From: Hungatella hathewayi WAL-18680
GTDB taxonomy: Bacteria; Bacillota; Clostridia; Lachnospirales; Lachnospiraceae
Assembly: GCF_000235505.1 (NCBI RefSeq)
Contig: NZ_JH379027.1
Span: forward strand, 2,593,448 to 2,631,466
Direction: 5' to 3'
DNA length: 38,019 nt
The translations under genes and the position numbers were made by a program. Below the pieces are notes generated by a model, which saw only the letters and a list, made by a program, of their open reading frames with translations, did no database searches and was not told the origin of the DNA. This document shows, piece by piece, positions 25,811 through 34,665 of this stretch. Positions within the stretch are counted from its first letter, which is position 1. The number at the start of each line of letters is the position of its first letter.

Positions 25811-26504
25811 ATTTCGAAAACGGGAGCAGCTGGATTTCCGGGCGACGGAAGCCTTTAAGGCGCTCCGCACCAACATTCTGTTCTGCGGGGACAATATCAA
25901 GGTCATCGGTCTGACCAGCTCCACCCCGGATGAGGGAAAAACCTCTGTCTCCGTGCAGCTGGCCACCTCGTTTGCGGAGGCCGGTAAGAGAGTTCTGCTG
26001 ATTGACGCGGATATCCGAAAATCCGTCATCCTGGGCCGTTACCGGATCAATAAGGAGGTCTTCGGACTGACACATTATCTCACCAGACAACGGGGAAAGC
26101 GGGAAGTGATTTACAACACCAACATCCCGGGAATGGATATCATCATCGCCGGCCCGGTATCCCCCAATCCTACGGAATTGCTCAGTGGGCGTCTGTTTGA
26201 GCAGTTATTACAGTCAGAGCGGGACAACTACGATTACATTATCGTGGATGCGCCGCCGCTTGGAAGCGTGATTGACGCGGCGATTATCGCCAAGCATATC
26301 GACGGCGCCATCATCGTGGTGGAGAGCGGCGCCATCAGCTACAAACTGGCCCAGAATGTCAAGAGCCAGTTAGAAAAAAGCGAGTGCCGGATTCTGGGAG
26401 TGGTGCTCAACAAGATGGATTTGGAGAAGAACGGGTATTACGGAAGTTATTATGGCAAGTATTACGGAAAGAACTATGGGAACTACGGTGACTATGGGAA
26501 TTAA
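25797..26504 (+). CDS. cpsD: CpsD-type tyrosine-protein kinase (BY-kinase)
   Basis: This 235-aa cytoplasmic BY-kinase opens with ATEAFKALRTNI, the family's recruiting helix. Walker A is STPDEGKTS (Lys48), Walker A' VLLIDADIRKS and Walker B YIIVDAPP. The tail (about 214-235) is a dense Tyr/Gly cluster, the autophosphorylation site typical of these kinases. Activity needs the membrane activator, supplied by the overlapping CpsC-type gene, and is reversed by the CpsB-type phosphatase. The start lies inside the cpsC end, and it is separated by 19 bases from the initiating transferase gene. Confidence 0.94.
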   Translation: MEQIRFRKREQLDFRATEAFKALRTNILFCGDNIKVIGLTSSTPDEGKTSVSVQLATSFAEAGKRVLLIDADIRKSVILGRYRINKEVFGLTHYLTRQRGKREVIYNTNIPGMDIIIAGPVSPNPTELLSGRLFEQLLQSERDNYDYIIVDAPPLGSVIDAAIIAKHIDGAIIVVESGAISYKLAQNVKSQLEKSECRILGVVLNKMDLEKNGYYGSYYGKYYGKNYGNYGDYGN

Positions 26505-26523
26505 CTAGCGGGGAGTTGGGAAA

Positions 26524-27930
26524 ATGTACACGGGGAAAAAGTACTTTGAAGAGGGCCTGGTTACGCTGATTGATACCATCTGTATCATATTCAGCATGAT
26601 GATTGCTGGGGCTTTAAGGTATGGTGGCACTTTTGCGAGTGAAAAAATTGCATTCGCAATGGTAACTTCCCTGGTAGGTTACCTTGCGGTGCGGGCAATT
26701 TTTCCATCAGATTCCAGCCTGAGTATCAGAGGATATTATGAAGAAGCCTTGCGGGTTTTGAGAATTCACCTGCTGTTTTTTATAGTGACAGTGGTTTTTC
26801 TCTATATCAGCCATCAGGGCTTCGAGATATCCCGATTGATGCTTGGGTATTTTTATTGTATTGACATGGTTCTCATGTATTTGGCCAGGCTTGTATTGAA
26901 GATGTATCTCTTTAAGCATTACCGGATGGGAAACCGCAGCCGGAGGCTGCTGGTGCTCACCGATTCGGAGCAGGTGAAGGATGTGATTTTCTCTCTGAGG
27001 GTGAACAGCAGCTGGGATTTCAGAATTGTGGGAGCTGCAGTGTATGATTTGGATATGACAGGGATGGAGGTCCACGGCGTACCTGTGGTGTGTGGCCGTG
27101 ACAATCTGATTGATTACGCCAGAACTCATGCGGTGGACGAGATATTTATCCGGATTGACAAGAAATTCCCAATTTCCATGAGAAATATGGTAATGGAGTT
27201 GGAGAGCATGGGAGTCGTGGTGGATGTAAACATTCAGATTTATGACATGGATATCTCGGTGGAGAAGACATTAAACCAGATTGGGATCTACCAGGTGGTC
27301 ACCTTTGGCAGAAAGATTTTAACATACCAGGAGCAGGCGATGAAACGGGGACTGGATATTCTTGGTGGATTGGCCGGCATGGTAATACTCGGCATCGCTG
27401 CTATTTTTGTAGCCCCAGCCATCAAACTGGAATCCCCAGGACCGGTCTTCTTTAAACAGACCAGGGTTGGGAAGAACGGACGGTATTTTCAGCTCTATAA
27501 ATTCCGCTCCATGTATCAGGACGCGGAGGAGCGGAAGAAGGAACTGATGGAGAAAAATGAGATGAACGGTCTCATGTTCAAGATACAGGACGACCCAAGA
27601 GTGACTAAGGTTGGGAAGTTTATCAGGAAAACCAGTATCGACGAGCTGCCCCAGTTTTGGAATGTGCTAAAAGGTGATATGAGCCTGGTAGGGACGAGAC
27701 CGCCTACGGTGGATGAGTATCGGCAGTATAAGCCGGAGTATAAGACAAGACTCAGCCTAATGCCCGGATTGACAGGGGTGTGGCAGGTGAGTGGGCGGAG
27801 TAAGGTGACGGATTTTGAAGAAGTGATGGAGATGGATGTTCAGTATATTGATAACTGGTCATTGAAGAATGATATCAAAATTATTTTGCAGACAGTTGGA
27901 GTGGTAGTGTTTGGGAAAGGGGCTGTATAG
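26524..27930 (+). CDS. Undecaprenyl-phosphate sugar phosphotransferase (initiating transferase)
   Basis: This 468-aa membrane enzyme puts the first sugar-1-phosphate on the lipid carrier. The N-terminal half has four hydrophobic helices (about 10-130) and a nucleotide-binding-like domain (about 135-260). The C-terminal bacterial sugar transferase domain begins KRGLDILGG (near 278) and contains ESPGPVFFKQTRVGKNG, FYKFRSM-like LYKFRSMY, KTSIDELPQFWNVLKGDMS, LVGTRPP and PGLTGVWQVSGRS. This full WbaP/CpsE-type layout does not reveal the sugar (often galactose, glucose or an amino sugar). The start has GGGGAG upstream. It is the last gene with the high-GC composition; the AT-rich cassette begins right after it. 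Confidence 0.94.
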   Translation: MYTGKKYFEEGLVTLIDTICIIFSMMIAGALRYGGTFASEKIAFAMVTSLVGYLAVRAIFPSDSSLSIRGYYEEALRVLRIHLLFFIVTVVFLYISHQGFEISRLMLGYFYCIDMVLMYLARLVLKMYLFKHYRMGNRSRRLLVLTDSEQVKDVIFSLRVNSSWDFRIVGAAVYDLDMTGMEVHGVPVVCGRDNLIDYARTHAVDEIFIRIDKKFPISMRNMVMELESMGVVVDVNIQIYDMDISVEKTLNQIGIYQVVTFGRKILTYQEQAMKRGLDILGGLAGMVILGIAAIFVAPAIKLESPGPVFFKQTRVGKNGRYFQLYKFRSMYQDAEERKKELMEKNEMNGLMFKIQDDPRVTKVGKFIRKTSIDELPQFWNVLKGDMSLVGTRPPTVDEYRQYKPEYKTRLSLMPGLTGVWQVSGRSKVTDFEEVMEMDVQYIDNWSLKNDIKIILQTVGVVVFGKGAV

Positions 27931-28169
27931 AATGTTTAGAGAATGTGGGAAGCAGAAGTTAGGAAAAAGGAAGGATATGAGGCATATATTCTGATATATT
28001 AGCTCTTCTTGTTGATATTTTGGTTATTGTCACTAATAACAAGCCTATTCGGGAATTGGCATATATGTTGTAATATATGGTGCTTTGTTTTTTGCTAAGT
28101 AATTATTTAAATAACATAACCGTTATCTGTGGTAGTTTAGGGAAGTATACGAAAGGAATATTGATCAGG

Positions 28170-29328
28170 ATGAAGAAGATACTACATATTTCAAAATACT
28201 ATTATCCTTTTGTAGGGGGAATCGAACAAACAGCCCGCGATTGTGTAAATGCTTTAAAAAATAGTTATGAGCAAAAAGTTATTTGCTTTAATCATGTAAA
28301 GGGTGAATATATAGATATTGTTGATGGGATTGATGTCTTATATTGTGAATGCCAATGTAAAATTTCATCACAATCTATTTCCTTAAGCTATGGTTTTAAT
28401 TTAAAAAAAATTATCCGAGAGTTTAAACCAGATTATATATTATTTCATTATCCAAATCCATTTGTAGCTCAGTTTTTACTCAAATATTTGAATGAAAAGA
28501 TAAAGCTTATTATTTATTGGCATTTGGATATAACAAAACAAAAAATAATTGGAAAATTTGTGCATTGCCAGAATTTAAAACTAATTCATCAAGCTTATAA
28601 AATTATTGCAACTAGCCCTAATTATGTGGAGGGAAGCAACTATCTTAGGAAAGTAAAGGAAAAATGCATAATTATACCAAGTTGTATTAATGAAAAAAGG
28701 CTTATGACTGATAAAGCGTCTATTGGTTTGTCAAATAAAATTAAACAAGAAAATAAAGGGAAAATAATTTGTCTGGCCGTTGGACGACACGTATCATATA
28801 AAGGCTTTGAATATCTAATTAGAGCGAGCAAACTATTAGATAAGAGATTTGAAATCTATATAGCAGGTAATGGGAAATTGACTAAAAAATTGGAACAACT
28901 TGCGAGCGATGATGAAAAAGTACATTTTTTGGGATTGGTGGATGACAATACACTAAAAGCTTATTTTATTGCAGCAGATATATTTTGCTTTCCGTCAATT
29001 ACTAAAAAATGAAGCATTTGGTCTTGCTTTAGCAGAGGCAATGTATTTTGGAATACCGGTCGTTACATTTACTATTCCGGGGAGTGGTGTGAATTATGTT
29101 AGTCTAAACAATATAACAGGAATTGAAGTAAAAAGTAAGTCTGTTCTAGAGTATGCCAATGCTTTGTCATTCTTAGCCGAGAATTCTGAAAAGAGAGTTA
29201 TTTTTGGAAAAGCTGGAAGGAGAAGAGTAATGGAAAATTTCATGTATGATCAATTTATTGTTAATATAAATAAGTTTTTTCAATTTATAGAGAAAGAAAT
29301 AGATTACGATGAAGCCGATAATTATTAA
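28170..29328 (+). pseudogene. GT4-family glycosyltransferase split by a frameshift
   Basis: Two overlapping frames make one glycosyltransferase of about 385 aa. The first frame (28170-29012) starts KKILHISKYYYPFVGGIEQTA and includes VGRHVSYKGFEYLIRA and GLVDDNTLKAYF. It breaks at ADIFCFPSITKK. The second frame continues NEAFGLALAEAMYFGIPV to the TAA at 29326-29328. The shift lies in the A6 run at 29004-29009; with five A's the join reads ...SITKNEAFGLALAEAM. The lost part carries the family E-x7-E motif (EAFGLALAE), so the first frame alone should be inactive. It may be a sequencing error, phase variation or real decay. It overlaps the next glycosyltransferase by 20 bases. Confidence 0.8.
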
Positions 29329-30361
29329 TGGAAGATTTCTAGTTCATAAAACGACAGGTGTCGAGAGATATGCAAAAGAAATTATTAATGAGTTAGATAA
29401 TTTGGCAGAGCTAGATCAAATTATATTAGCAATTCCGCCGGAAATTGATAAAGCGAATATTTCAAAATTTAAAAACATTAAAAATGTTCAGATTGGAAAA
29501 TTAAACAATCGTTTATGGGAACAGATTTCTTTTCCACTATATGTTTTTATGAAAAGGGGGATATCATTAAATTTATGTAACGTAGCACCATTACTTTCTC
29601 CTGGTATTGTTTGTATTCATGATGTTAAAATTAAAGCGAAACCTCAATTTTTCAATAAAAAGTTTTTGCTTTGGTACAAATTGTTGTTTTTCAATGCAAC
29701 AAAGAGAGCAAAAGCAATTATAACAGTATCGGAATTTTCAAAGCGTGAAATTCAAAAATACTATAAGGTTGAATCCTCTAAAATTCATGTTGTAAATTCC
29801 ACATGGCAACATTTTGAGAAGATTGAATTTGATAATAAGGTATTGGGAAAATATAATCTGGAGGCTAATAAATATTATTTTTCAATGAGCAGTATTGAGC
29901 CAAATAAAAATATAAAATGGATAGCAGAAGCTGCTAAAAATAATACGGATGAAATGTTTGTAATTGCGGGTATTATTAATGAAGATGTATTTTCTACTGG
30001 TTTGGGTTTTGAATGTCCGTCTAATATGCAATTATTAGGCTATATTAGCGATGCGGAAGCTAAAACTCTTATGCGAGATTGCAAAGCTTTTTTGTTTCCT
30101 ACATTTTATGAAGGATTTGGTCTACCGCCTATGGAAGCATATAGTGCTGGGGCAAAATGTGCGGTTGTTTCCAATACAGAAGTCATGCATGAAATTTATG
30201 GTGATGCAGTTATTTATATAAATCCAAATAACTATAGCGTAGATTTATCGAAAGTAGCTTGTATAAATCATGATAAAATTTTAGATATACTGGGCAAATA
30301 TTCTTGGAAGAAAAGTGCTAGTGATTTATATGAAATCCTGAGACCATACTTGGGTAATTGA
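29309..30361 (+). CDS. Glycosyltransferase family 4 (GT-B fold)
   Basis: This 350-aa cytoplasmic glycosyltransferase opens INGRFLVHKTTGVERYAKEI, typical of GT4 mannosyl/rhamnosyl-type enzymes. The C-terminal nucleotide-sugar region includes SMSSIEPNKNIKWI and LFPTFYEGFGLPPMEAYSAG, with the E-x7-E motif. There is no membrane segment. It is AT-rich like the rest of the cassette. The start lies within the last 20 bases of the frameshifted gene upstream, implying coupled translation once that frame is restored. Donor and acceptor cannot be assigned. Confidence 0.9.
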   Translation: MKPIIINGRFLVHKTTGVERYAKEIINELDNLAELDQIILAIPPEIDKANISKFKNIKNVQIGKLNNRLWEQISFPLYVFMKRGISLNLCNVAPLLSPGIVCIHDVKIKAKPQFFNKKFLLWYKLLFFNATKRAKAIITVSEFSKREIQKYYKVESSKIHVVNSTWQHFEKIEFDNKVLGKYNLEANKYYFSMSSIEPNKNIKWIAEAAKNNTDEMFVIAGIINEDVFSTGLGFECPSNMQLLGYISDAEAKTLMRDCKAFLFPTFYEGFGLPPMEAYSAGAKCAVVSNTEVMHEIYGDAVIYINPNNYSVDLSKVACINHDKILDILGKYSWKKSASDLYEILRPYLGN

Positions 30362-30369
30362 GGGAGACT

Positions 30370-31236
30370 ATGGAAGAGGAAAAAGTTTACATCATTATCG
30401 TTAATTATAATAGTGCAGAATATACAAATCAGTGTTTGCAAAGCCTGGAACAAAATACATATAAAAACTATGATGTTATAGTAGTAGATAATGCTTCTAC
30501 TGACAATTCCTATCATATTTTAAAAGAACAGTTCTCTAATCACAAAAATATAACAGTCTTGCATTCTAACATTAATTTAGGATTTGCAGGAGGTAATAAT
30601 TATGGGATTCGGTTTGCACTTGATCAGGGAGGAACTATTTTTCTTTTATTAAATAATGATACAGAAGTTGAACCAAACTTTTTATCAATTCTTATGCAGG
30701 AATATAATCAAAAGAGTATTTTGACACCTAGAATCAACTACTATGATGATCCGCAGACGGCCTGGTATGCCGCAGGATATTTAGATAGAAAGAGGTGTAT
30801 TGCCAGAAATGGTAATCCCAGTGTTAAATGTACCGTTTCATTTGCCTCTGGATGCTGCATGTTATTCTCTAAACAAATAATCAATACAATTGGATTCATG
30901 GATGAAACATTTTTTATGTACTATGAGGATGCTGATTATTCGCTAAAAGCCATTGAAGCAGGAATTGATATTATTTATATTCCAACATCTGTTATCTATC
31001 ATAAAGTTGGTAAAAGCTCCGGAGGAAAAGAATCAAAACTGTCAATTTACTATAATAATAGAAATAGATTTTACTTGATAAAAGAATATGAATTTGGCTT
31101 CTATTGCCGACTATATACAGCTATTACTAGGACCTGCCGCTATATAACAGCTAGACTCAGAAAAAGTAATGATAGCGTTATTTATGAAGCATATAAGGAT
31201 TTCCGCCATGGAATTAAAGGTCCAAAAGTATTTTAG
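30370..31236 (+). CDS. Glycosyltransferase family 2, rhamnosyltransferase-like
   Basis: This 288-aa GT-A enzyme has YIIIVNYNSAEYTNQCL at the N-terminus, then VVDNASTDNS, NLGFAGGNNYG and LLLNNDTEVE, the metal-binding DXD-equivalent. ASGCCMLFSK, DETFFMYYEDADYSL and the acceptor-side HKVGKSSGGKES follow. The pattern is that of WbbL/rhamnosyl-type GT2 enzymes, but the sugar is not provable. I start at ATG 30370 after GAGGGAG; a TTG at 30358 overlaps the previous stop and is less likely. The pyruvyl transferase follows with an AGGAGG at the stop. Confidence 0.9.
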   Translation: MEEEKVYIIIVNYNSAEYTNQCLQSLEQNTYKNYDVIVVDNASTDNSYHILKEQFSNHKNITVLHSNINLGFAGGNNYGIRFALDQGGTIFLLLNNDTEVEPNFLSILMQEYNQKSILTPRINYYDDPQTAWYAAGYLDRKRCIARNGNPSVKCTVSFASGCCMLFSKQIINTIGFMDETFFMYYEDADYSLKAIEAGIDIIYIPTSVIYHKVGKSSGGKESKLSIYYNNRNRFYLIKEYEFGFYCRLYTAITRTCRYITARLRKSNDSVIYEAYKDFRHGIKGPKVF

Positions 31237-31246
31237 GAGGAGGCAG

Positions 31247-32407
31247 ATGAAAAAAATATTGATTTACGGGTATTATGGGCTGTTGAATGCAGGAGATGAT
31301 TATATTATGCTGTCGGTACTCAATACTCTAAAAAATATGGTAGGAAAGGATTCTATTACAATACTATCTGCTTCCGACGATTATAGAGAATTAAAGCTAA
31401 ATGATAATGTTCATATTAAAATACTGCCGGCTAATCGCTGGATTCGAAGTTGGGTCATTTTAAAAGAAGTGATAAAGAATAATTATTTTATTATAGGTGG
31501 AGGTGGATTATGGCCCAACGATTCATGGAAGAAAGTCTTTGTTCACTTGATGTGGATTAGTATTGGCAGGTTGTTAGGAACTCACTGTATATTATATGGT
31601 ATTGAGTTGACATTTGTTAGAAATGATTTAACAAAAAAAATCTGGAGAAAAATTATTCAGAAAACTGATTGGATTATCACGAGGAATCGAAAAAGTAAGG
31701 AGTTATTAAATGATATTTCTGTGTCAAATAAAGTCAAAGCTTATTCAGATATAACATTTTCCATTACTGATTCAGAGATAAACGACTTTAGAAATAGTAC
31801 GTTATCCAATAAGATTGAGACAAGATACATTATTTGGGCATTAGCCATGCCATGGAGTGAAGATGAACTGCAAAAGAATCATTATATCAAAAGATATGAA
31901 GCGTTAGTGTCCGCGCTGGTAGAATTGAGTATGGAACTTGATAAAAAATATCCTTCTGTTACCCATCTCTTTATACCGTTTTATCAGAAAAATGATGTTA
32001 AACTGGCTCACGATATTATAAGTATGAGAAAGCAGTTTAATGCTTATTTATATAAAGAACACTGGTTAGATATCAGACCATTGTTTGCTCATGCAGAATT
32101 TGCAGTGTGTATGAGATTTCATAGTGTATTATTTGCATTGTACGAAATGTGTGATTTTGTTGCTATTTCATATTCGCCCAAAACGACAGACCTTTTGGAA
32201 GAAATAGGCTGTCCTTTGTATACGGAATTTGGAATCAGAGAAAAATCTTATTTTTATAAAGAAATTGATTTAGATATAAATGAATATATTAATAAAATGC
32301 AGCAATTGGATTTTTGGAAAAATAAGAAGATAGCTGCAAAAGAGCAATTGGTCCAAAAAGGTATCATGGCTAGTCAAATATTAAAAGGATGGATTGAAGA
32401 TGAATGA
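31247..32407 (+). CDS. Polysaccharide pyruvyl transferase family protein
   Basis: This 386-aa protein of the CsaB/PssM-type fold opens ILIYGYYGLLNAGDDYIMLSVL, with the Gly/Asn/Gly-Asp element of the family. YFIIGGGGLWPND is the typical Gly-rich loop, and VCMRFHSVLFAL near residue 290 is the RxH motif near the PEP site. It would add ketal pyruvate to a sugar of the repeat and make the polymer acidic. I start at ATG 31247, with AGGAGG at 31235-31240; an upstream in-frame start at 31169 lies inside the preceding gene. The stop overlaps the wzy-like start by four bases. Confidence 0.85.
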   Translation: MKKILIYGYYGLLNAGDDYIMLSVLNTLKNMVGKDSITILSASDDYRELKLNDNVHIKILPANRWIRSWVILKEVIKNNYFIIGGGGLWPNDSWKKVFVHLMWISIGRLLGTHCILYGIELTFVRNDLTKKIWRKIIQKTDWIITRNRKSKELLNDISVSNKVKAYSDITFSITDSEINDFRNSTLSNKIETRYIIWALAMPWSEDELQKNHYIKRYEALVSALVELSMELDKKYPSVTHLFIPFYQKNDVKLAHDIISMRKQFNAYLYKEHWLDIRPLFAHAEFAVCMRFHSVLFALYEMCDFVAISYSPKTTDLLEEIGCPLYTEFGIREKSYFYKEIDLDINEYINKMQQLDFWKNKKIAAKEQLVQKGIMASQILKGWIEDE

Positions 32408-33690
32408 AAAAAAGAACTCTGATAACAACGGTAATGTTTATTGCAGTGTTTGGTTCAAGTATGACAGGTGCAAAATTATTTGGTTTATCACTGAATAAAA
32501 TCTCACTGATTCCACTGGAATTAGTTTTGCTGAGTCAGTTCGCAGTCAAAACACGTTTAAATAGTCGACAGTGTCAGATGATTTCATGGTATGTATTGAC
32601 TGTGCTTTCCGGTATCATTGGGTTGTTTATCTATAAGCCTTTAATTGGTTTTGAGAATAAAATCATACTGTATATAGTACAAGTATTGTTCATATATATT
32701 CCTATATTATTATTTATTAATGTAATTGATGAGCCATATGAAAAATTCAAGGTGGCAATTATAAAGACAGCACAGATAAATGCAATTTGGGCTATGATAC
32801 AATTTTTTTGTTGGTATGGTATCCGATTTGATTTCAATGATTTTGTCTTTAATTTTATATTGAAAGGAATTTTAGGAACAAAATGGACAGCATGGAATTA
32901 TGAAATGGGAACCTTGGCCATTAGGATAACAGGATTAAATTATGATTCTGCATTTTTAGCAATTGTGCTGATTTTTGGATTTTGTTTAGTCAAAAAGAAA
33001 TTCTGGAAATTTACATTTTTTATAGCATGTGTTCTATCAATGTCAAGAGCGGGCATTGTAACGATATGTACAATTCAAGCAATGATGTTGTATGGTAAAG
33101 TAAAGAATAAATTAAATGTTCAAAAGATAATAATGGGCATAGGAACATCTTTATTCATAATAGGTGTATTTGTTTATGCATACATTAAAATTCCTAGTAT
33201 TCAATATCAGGTTGATTATACTATACATCGTTTTTCCAGTATTATAAGCAGAAGTGATGTTGGAACATCTAGACATTTATCTTATATACCACTGGCTTTT
33301 TATGTTTGGTTTCATGATTTTTCATTAATAAGAAAAATATTCGGTATTGGACCGAGAGTCGGTGGCACTGCGTTTGCATTAAGCCACAGCATCAGTGACT
33401 CAATTCATTTTTCAAATTATATGATGACAAATGCATGGACTGTAGAATGTGATATTGCAGAAATGATCTTGGGACATGGTATCAGTGCGCTTGTATTATA
33501 TGCTGTTTTATGGAAAATATTAAGAACATGTAAGGTCGAATATAAAAATTGTATTATCGGATTAACTATCATGGGAATCATGTATAACGTATTAGAAACT
33601 ACTATTGTACAACTTTTTATCATCTGTCTACTTTCTATACCTGTTGATGATAAAAAAGCAATTCAAAGCTACGGCGCTCAGGTATTATAA
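32404..33690 (+). CDS. Wzy-like EPS repeat-unit polymerase
   Basis: This 428-aa protein is almost wholly hydrophobic, with about ten or more membrane helices. An extracytoplasmic loop follows ITGLNYDSAFLAIV, then VLSMSRAGIVTIC, the SRxG-type segment common in O-antigen ligase/polymerase proteins. A long loop (about 250-340) contains RSDVGTSRHLSYI and GIGPRVGG, typical of the Wzy_C region. Wzy proteins have little sequence identity, so the call rests on topology, these motifs and context between sugar-transfer genes and a flippase. It starts at 32404, overlapping the pyruvyl transferase stop. Confidence 0.85.
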   Translation: MKKRTLITTVMFIAVFGSSMTGAKLFGLSLNKISLIPLELVLLSQFAVKTRLNSRQCQMISWYVLTVLSGIIGLFIYKPLIGFENKIILYIVQVLFIYIPILLFINVIDEPYEKFKVAIIKTAQINAIWAMIQFFCWYGIRFDFNDFVFNFILKGILGTKWTAWNYEMGTLAIRITGLNYDSAFLAIVLIFGFCLVKKKFWKFTFFIACVLSMSRAGIVTICTIQAMMLYGKVKNKLNVQKIIMGIGTSLFIIGVFVYAYIKIPSIQYQVDYTIHRFSSIISRSDVGTSRHLSYIPLAFYVWFHDFSLIRKIFGIGPRVGGTAFALSHSISDSIHFSNYMMTNAWTVECDIAEMILGHGISALVLYAVLWKILRTCKVEYKNCIIGLTIMGIMYNVLETTIVQLFIICLLSIPVDDKKAIQSYGAQVL

Positions 33691-33691
33691 T

Positions 33692-34486
33692 ATGAAGGAT
33701 ACGATATCATATGTTATTAGAACAAAAAATGAAGCTCAATTTCTAGAAGAAACCTGCCAAAGGATTCGAAAACAATCGAATCAACTTATACATGAAATCG
33801 TCATTGTAGATTCAGGATCTACAGACAACACACTAAATATTGCAGAAAAATGGGCAGATAAAGTAATATGTATTTCTCCTGAAGATTTTACATGGGGATT
33901 GGCTTTAAACAAAGGAATAGAATATGCAAAAGGTAACTATGTGTGTTTGATCTCAGGTCATTGTTTTATTGAGTCAGATACAACCATGTATTATGCCTAT
34001 AAATTTTTAGACAACTCTGATTATTGCTGCATATATGGTAAGCAAAAAGGGAATTTTAAATTGGATAAAATGGAAGTAGTAGAACTGTTTTCTCAATATC
34101 CGGAAAGTGAAATAATAGATTCTACACAATCGCATGTACCGGGAGTTTCAAACGCATGTTGTCTGCTTAAAAAAAACGTATGGGAAATATATAAATTTGA
34201 TGAAGTAACACAATCAGCAGAAGATGCTTTATGGTTTCATACTGTTCTTGAAAATGAATTAAAAGTTGCTTATTTCCCTCAATTTTGTGTAATACACGGA
34301 CACCCATTTGATATTAATTATATGTATAGGAAATGGTACTGGAGAACTTATAAATCAGAAAGTATATTGTGTAGAAACAGGAATTGGAAGACTTCCAATT
34401 ATTTTAGATTTACTCTATCCTTTATTTTTGTCAATGATTTGGAAAAAATACATTTTTATGCGAGATGCAAAAAAAGCAGGCGTTAA
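33692..34486 (+). CDS. Glycosyltransferase family 2
   Basis: This 264-aa GT-A enzyme has SYVIRTKNEAQFLEETC, then IVIVDSGSTDNTLNIA, the nucleotide-binding start. WGLALNKGIEYAKGNYVCLISGHC follows (seen in parts), then VPGVSNACCLLKK, and SAEDALWF as the acceptor-side acidic motif. The C-terminus breaks off after an A7 run at 34468-34474: another frame stays open to 34665, and one added A would extend the protein by about 66 residues. It could be normal or damaged. It starts one base after the wzy stop. The ribosome site is weak, suggesting coupling. Confidence 0.85.
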   Translation: MKDTISYVIRTKNEAQFLEETCQRIRKQSNQLIHEIVIVDSGSTDNTLNIAEKWADKVICISPEDFTWGLALNKGIEYAKGNYVCLISGHCFIESDTTMYYAYKFLDNSDYCCIYGKQKGNFKLDKMEVVELFSQYPESEIIDSTQSHVPGVSNACCLLKKNVWEIYKFDEVTQSAEDALWFHTVLENELKVAYFPQFCVIHGHPFDINYMYRKWYWRTYKSESILCRNRNWKTSNYFRFTLSFIFVNDLEKIHFYARCKKSRR

Positions 34487-34665
34487 AATTGAGAAAAAAG
34501 ACATGTAATAAGTATTTTTTAATAAGAGAGTGTGCCAGAATCAAAGCAAAAATAGATTTGAAAAAAAATCGAAATACAACATTGAAATACGCAGAATTAA
34601 AAGTTCCAGGATTCATCCAAAAAATTCAGAATTATATAAAGGAAGGTGAATTTTATGATATATGA
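34465..34665 (+). other. Small basic ORF, possibly a displaced glycosyltransferase C-terminus
   Basis: An open frame of 66 codons overlaps the end of the GT2 gene and the first bases of the nucleotidyltransferase. The product is Lys-rich with an amphipathic look (RECARIKAKIDLKKNR) and no recognised family. The start has no good ribosome site. It is either the missing end of the GT2 gene, shifted at the A7 run (34468-34474), or non-coding sequence. Confidence 0.25.

Noticed and set aside
27931-28169. Insertion sequence or attachment site at the composition boundary
   Set aside because: I see no terminal inverted repeats, target duplication or transposase fragment.
34308-34508. Open frame inside the GT2 3' end
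   Set aside because: It overlaps conserved GT2 sequence for most of its length and has no ribosome site.
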